Below are positions 60,855 through 64,000 of a stretch of DNA of 64,000 nucleotides, piece after piece (position 1 is the stretch's first letter; each line of letters begins with the position of its first letter). The DNA lies in NCBI GenBank assembly GCA_020543525.1, contig JAHYIO010000031.1:2108001-2172000 (forward strand). The letters run 5' to 3'. The translations under genes and the position numbers were made by a program. The notes under the pieces are model-generated. The model saw nothing but the letters and a program-made list of their open reading frames with translations, had not been told where the DNA came from and made no database searches. This DNA is from Coriolopsis trogii. Taxonomy: Eukaryota > Basidiomycota > Agaricomycetes > Polyporales > Polyporaceae.

Positions 60855-61081
60855 TTGTAGCAGATTGACTTGTAACCGATGTCTAATATATGTCGCATAT
60901 GATCCTATGATTGTTCGTCTTTACTTGTAAACTTGCAACGATACTACGGAAAGCGCCAAGGCTCCACGTGATCGTGATAGAACGCGATCGCGTCCCACCA
61001 AGTAACGCCTGCGAATCAGCCGAAAGCCCGTTTAAATTTGAGCTCTCACTACCACCACTACCGCACCACAATCTTGCCAAC

Positions 61082-62183
61082 ATGGACTCATTTGACATTG
61101 CTGACATCAACATGCCCGCTAGTGGCTCACATCTGCTCTCAGAACCCACACCCGACATCAGCTCGAGCTCCTCTCGAACTGGGCACGGCGGCGACGACCT
61201 CTCCCTCTCCGAGCTCTCGTTAGCCGATCGCCCGCAGTCCAAGGCTTCCCATCGGCGACCTTTCAGTCTCCTCGCCCGACCGCCATCCCCGGAAGAAGAT
61301 GAGAGTGCTATAGCAGACGACAACGAAGAGGGCGGAGAGCATGGCCCGTTGGACGCGACAATGACGCAGGAAGATATGGAGAAGGCGAAGAAACTCGCAG
61401 CGCGGACACGGGAGGAGAAGCTACAGCACGATCTCTTTGTGCTGAAGAAGTTGAATTCTGCGTTCGAGGTGTATAAAGACGCGCTGCGGGAGACGAAGTC
61501 GAGCACAGATGTGAGTCTTGAAAAACCTTATGATTACCCCACACACCATTCTCATCGATCGCTGCGTTGGGGGACGTGCAGAGGGTGGCCACGCGGTTAG
61601 AGCACACGAATGCGTTGTTAGACAAATACGTCCGGATTCTGTCAAAATCCGAGAAGATCACGAAACTCATCCTGGATGAACGATGGCAAGGTGCCGAAGC
61701 AGTGCGTGTCTTTGGCTACTGAGCGTCGACAGAGAACTCACTTGCTGGACCTTAGGATGAGGAGCAACTTGAACGCGAGGAGGAAGAGCGGATAGAGCGT
61801 GAACGTCGCGAAGAGGAGGAACGGAGGATGGCTGAACAGCGAGAACGAGAGCGAAGGGAGCGAGAGAAGCGCGAGCAAGAGGAACGTGAGGAGAGAGAAC
61901 GGCTAGCACGAGAGAAAGCCGAGGCAGCGAAGACTGCAGGTCGGGGGAGCGGAGTGAGAGGCGTGCGGGGCACTCGAGCCTCCATGCGAGGACTTCGAGG
62001 AGCTACTCGGACGGGTACGTCTATGGCACAATACACGTCCTGGACCTGCTCACATCCACAGCAGCACCAACCACTAGCACACGAGGTGCCGTTCCCGGTA
62101 GTGGTATCCCTGGTGCGAGGCGGGGCGTATCGTCGACGGCCACGCGTGGGACGGCGAGAGGCGGCATACCACGACGTACTTGA
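61082..62183 (+). CDS. DUO1: DASH complex subunit DUO1
   Basis: DUO1 is part of the ten-protein DASH/Dam1 ring that couples kinetochores to microtubules. Exons 61082-61510, 61582-61701, 61756-62014 and 62062-62183 give 309 residues. The Duo1 domain, about residues 95-185, contains HDLFVLKKLNSAFEVYKDAL, then TNALLDKYVRILSKSEKI. An uninterrupted charged helix of E and R repeats (about 185-240) and a basic R/G-rich tail follow. The N-terminal 90 residues are acidic and disordered with S/P/D-rich stretches. The last acceptor could also be three bases downstream. Length exceeds yeast Duo1 because of the tails. Confidence 0.9.
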
Positions 62184-62466
62184 GCAGGAGTCATTCATGT
62201 CATGGTACATATGGGGAGCGGGACTACAACTGACGAGATTGATTTGCACGCACAGGAATATGTACGCTACTGTACAGTATGAGCTACATCTAGACGTTCA
62301 AGCAGCCTGCCAAGAAACTCTGACTGAGCCTCACTTCCTCTCCAGGTATGTCACATGCGCAGCGTCGGGATCCTGATTGGTATGCCCAGGTCCCTTTACG
62401 CTACTATACGCTGCCATCCATCATCTCACCGTCGACGACAAGAAAGGCTTCACAGCGAGTCTTCTT

Positions 62467-63965
62467 TTACGCGTACTTCCGGACGTCGTCGGGAGTAGGT
62501 CCCGTCGGTTCGTCCGATGCGGCGAGGTTGCACTGGTGGAACGCATGAATCTGGTCCTTCTTGAATGCGCCGACGATCGAGTGAAGTACGCCGCGGTTGT
62601 GAAACAGCACCAGATCGTTCTCATGCCTACATACCAACCCCAGGTCGTCAGTCATACCGCATGCATCGAACGCACAGAGCAGTGACTTGCCAGTCGTGAG
62701 GATACACCAACTGATGAGTGAAAGGGGAACGATCAGCCAGCCCGTCCAATGCGCTGAATGCGATCAAAATGTTTACCGGAGGGGCGATTGCGGGACGCTG
62801 CATCTTATATAGTAGGTCTCTGACTTCCTTCAGCTCTGTCAGGTGCGCGCCGTCAGGGTAGAGGGCACCTTCACGGTTTGCGCCTTCAGGGAGAGGGTCA
62901 ATGAAGAGCTCCCTCACGCCGCACGGGTGAACCTGGAGGTGTAGCTCGCCCGTGACGGGATTCTTCCATGCCTGTAGCGCACATGGGACGTGACCATTGC
63001 GCACTAATTCTCCATGACCGGAACAAGGATACACATACCATCGGGTAAATATGGATCTTCTCTTCCTCCCAAGGCGGCAGCTCGTCGTCCGGCATCTCGA
63101 GGCCTTCTGATACAATCCCAAGTCCTGTGGATAGCGCATGCGCAGTGGCCATCCACGCGTACGGGTGCGGACTGTACTTCACGCGCGCTCGGACAGCAAC
63201 GCTCTTGAGCTCCGGAGGGAGGATGTCAAACATTGTCTTGCCGCTCACGAACGCCGTCGTGCCGAGGGGGACTTCAAGCTCATCGCCCGTTCCATCGTCG
63301 TATCGCACTATCTGGCGTGGCCCCTGGGGCACTGTCTTGGCGTACAGGGTGGTGACTCGGGGAGGGTTGAGGTTGTACAGCGCCGCATCCATATGCCAGC
63401 GGAAGAAGCGCGTGTAGCCCTTCTCGATGTCCTCTTCCGGGACCCTCGTCTTGTGGAAGGTAGTGTGCGATGCGTGCTTGAGCACAGCCTCTGTGATACC
63501 CTCGTGGTTGTAGACGGTGCCGTGCCCGATGAGCTGCACTTGCGGGACACGGGGGATGGAAGTCAAGTAGGGGTGAAGGATAGATTTCTTGTCCGTCTCC
63601 GTCTTCTTGTTGCCGTGGCCATAGTTCTCAGATGACGGGTCAAACATCTGTTCTGTCAGAGAGGCTATCCACGCACTAATCAAGCGCTGAGTGCGACAAT
63701 ACCTTGGTAAAGGTATACTGCTGTTCGGGGGAAAGGTCGACGTTTCGGAAGAGCAGGATGCTGTGCTATTACGCGATGGCTTCAATGTGTAGGTCGTGAT
63801 GGGTCAATAGCAGAAGCTCACCTTGTACAACAGAGCGTGAATCTCTTTGAGCTGGTCCTCAGATAACGCTCCAGGATGGACCCCTTTGACCTCTTTCCCG
63901 AAATCTTTGAACTTTTCAGGATCAGCCGTGGAGGGAAGAGGAATAGGACAGAGTTCTATGGCCAT
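62467..63965 (-). CDS. TauD-like Fe(II)/2-oxoglutarate dioxygenase
   Basis: Exons 63965-63822, 63765-63703, 63647-63039, 62971-62777, 62710-62676 and 62626-62467 encode 401 residues. Family features are SILLFRNVDLSPEQQYTFTK, the iron-binding H154-x-D156 (FFRWHMDAALY), TLYAKTVPQGPRQIV with an inserted loop, and the C-terminal LFHNRGVLHS giving the third iron ligand H364 and NR of the 2-oxoglutarate site. All ligands are present, so the enzyme should be active. Fungal TauD-like proteins hydroxylate taurine, sulfonates or diverse acids; the substrate is unknown. Length of about 400 is normal for basidiomycete members. It is convergent with DUO1, 283 bp between stops. The window ends 35 bp before its start, so the promoter is not seen. 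Confidence 0.92.
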
Positions 63966-64000
63966 GACGCGAGGTCTTGCGGCGTATGCGTGAGGTATTG

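Noticed and set aside
16160..63965. One large biosynthetic cluster joining the Zn2Cys6 factor, terpene synthase, MFS, P450 and TauD genes
   Set aside because: More than a dozen housekeeping genes lie between them, so shared regulation cannot be argued from position.
1..64000. CRISPR arrays, operons, riboswitches and Shine-Dalgarno sites
   Set aside because: The introns and gene families show a eukaryotic nuclear genome; no such elements are present.

Overview
The window is nuclear DNA of a filamentous basidiomycete, most likely an agaricomycete. Genes carry many short (about 45-110 nt) introns and sit close together on both strands. Several families are typical of mushrooms: a FunK1-type kinase, DUF6533 membrane proteins, a carbohydrate-esterase-9-like amidohydrolase, an AstC/AncC-type HAD-terpene synthase, a cytochrome P450 and a TauD-like dioxygenase. 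There is no rRNA, CRISPR, tRNA or intact transposon that I can support. Exon chains below were built by hand from splice sites and checked for frame; none has transcript support.

Layout. 1-5.7 kb: a decayed FunK1 kinase gene (+) and a single-exon F-box-like gene (-). 5.7-13.1 kb: a housekeeping block with a GLTSCR1/BICRA-domain protein, the APC/C TPR subunit CDC23/APC8, the dolichol-pathway subunit ALG14 and the splicing factor U2AF small subunit. 13.1-21.9 kb: gene-poor sequence interrupted only by a Zn2Cys6 transcription factor. 21.9-28.8 kb: a mitochondrial-carrier-like protein, an unresolved coding region and the FUN30/SMARCAD1 chromatin remodeller. 29.5-34 kb: a drimane-type sesquiterpene synthase (HAD plus terpene-cyclase DxDTT domains) convergent with a 14-TM MFS exporter, a possible minimal metabolite locus. 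34.6-43.1 kb: TRAPP subunit BET5, a two-TM protein of unknown family, the arginine methyltransferase RMT2 and a large tandem amidohydrolase. 43-53.2 kb: a tiny secreted cysteine-rich peptide candidate, the Golgi coiled-coil protein COY1/CASP, a small hypothetical gene, mitoribosomal protein uS9m and the histone H2B ubiquitin ligase BRE1. 53.2-64 kb: a DUF6533 membrane protein with an adjacent paralogue remnant, an unassigned four-exon gene, a P450, the DASH kinetochore subunit DUO1 and a TauD-like dioxygenase.

Functional themes are chromatin and transcription (GLTSCR1, FUN30, BRE1), mitosis (CDC23, DUO1), secretory pathway (ALG14, BET5, COY1) and accessory metabolism (terpene synthase, MFS, P450, TauD). 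The points most worth a second look are the terpene synthase/MFS pair with its divergent HAD active site, four introns that splice only with a GC donor (one inside the U2AF gene itself), 10-18 nt microexons, the decayed kinase gene, and the 43-residue secreted peptide candidate.
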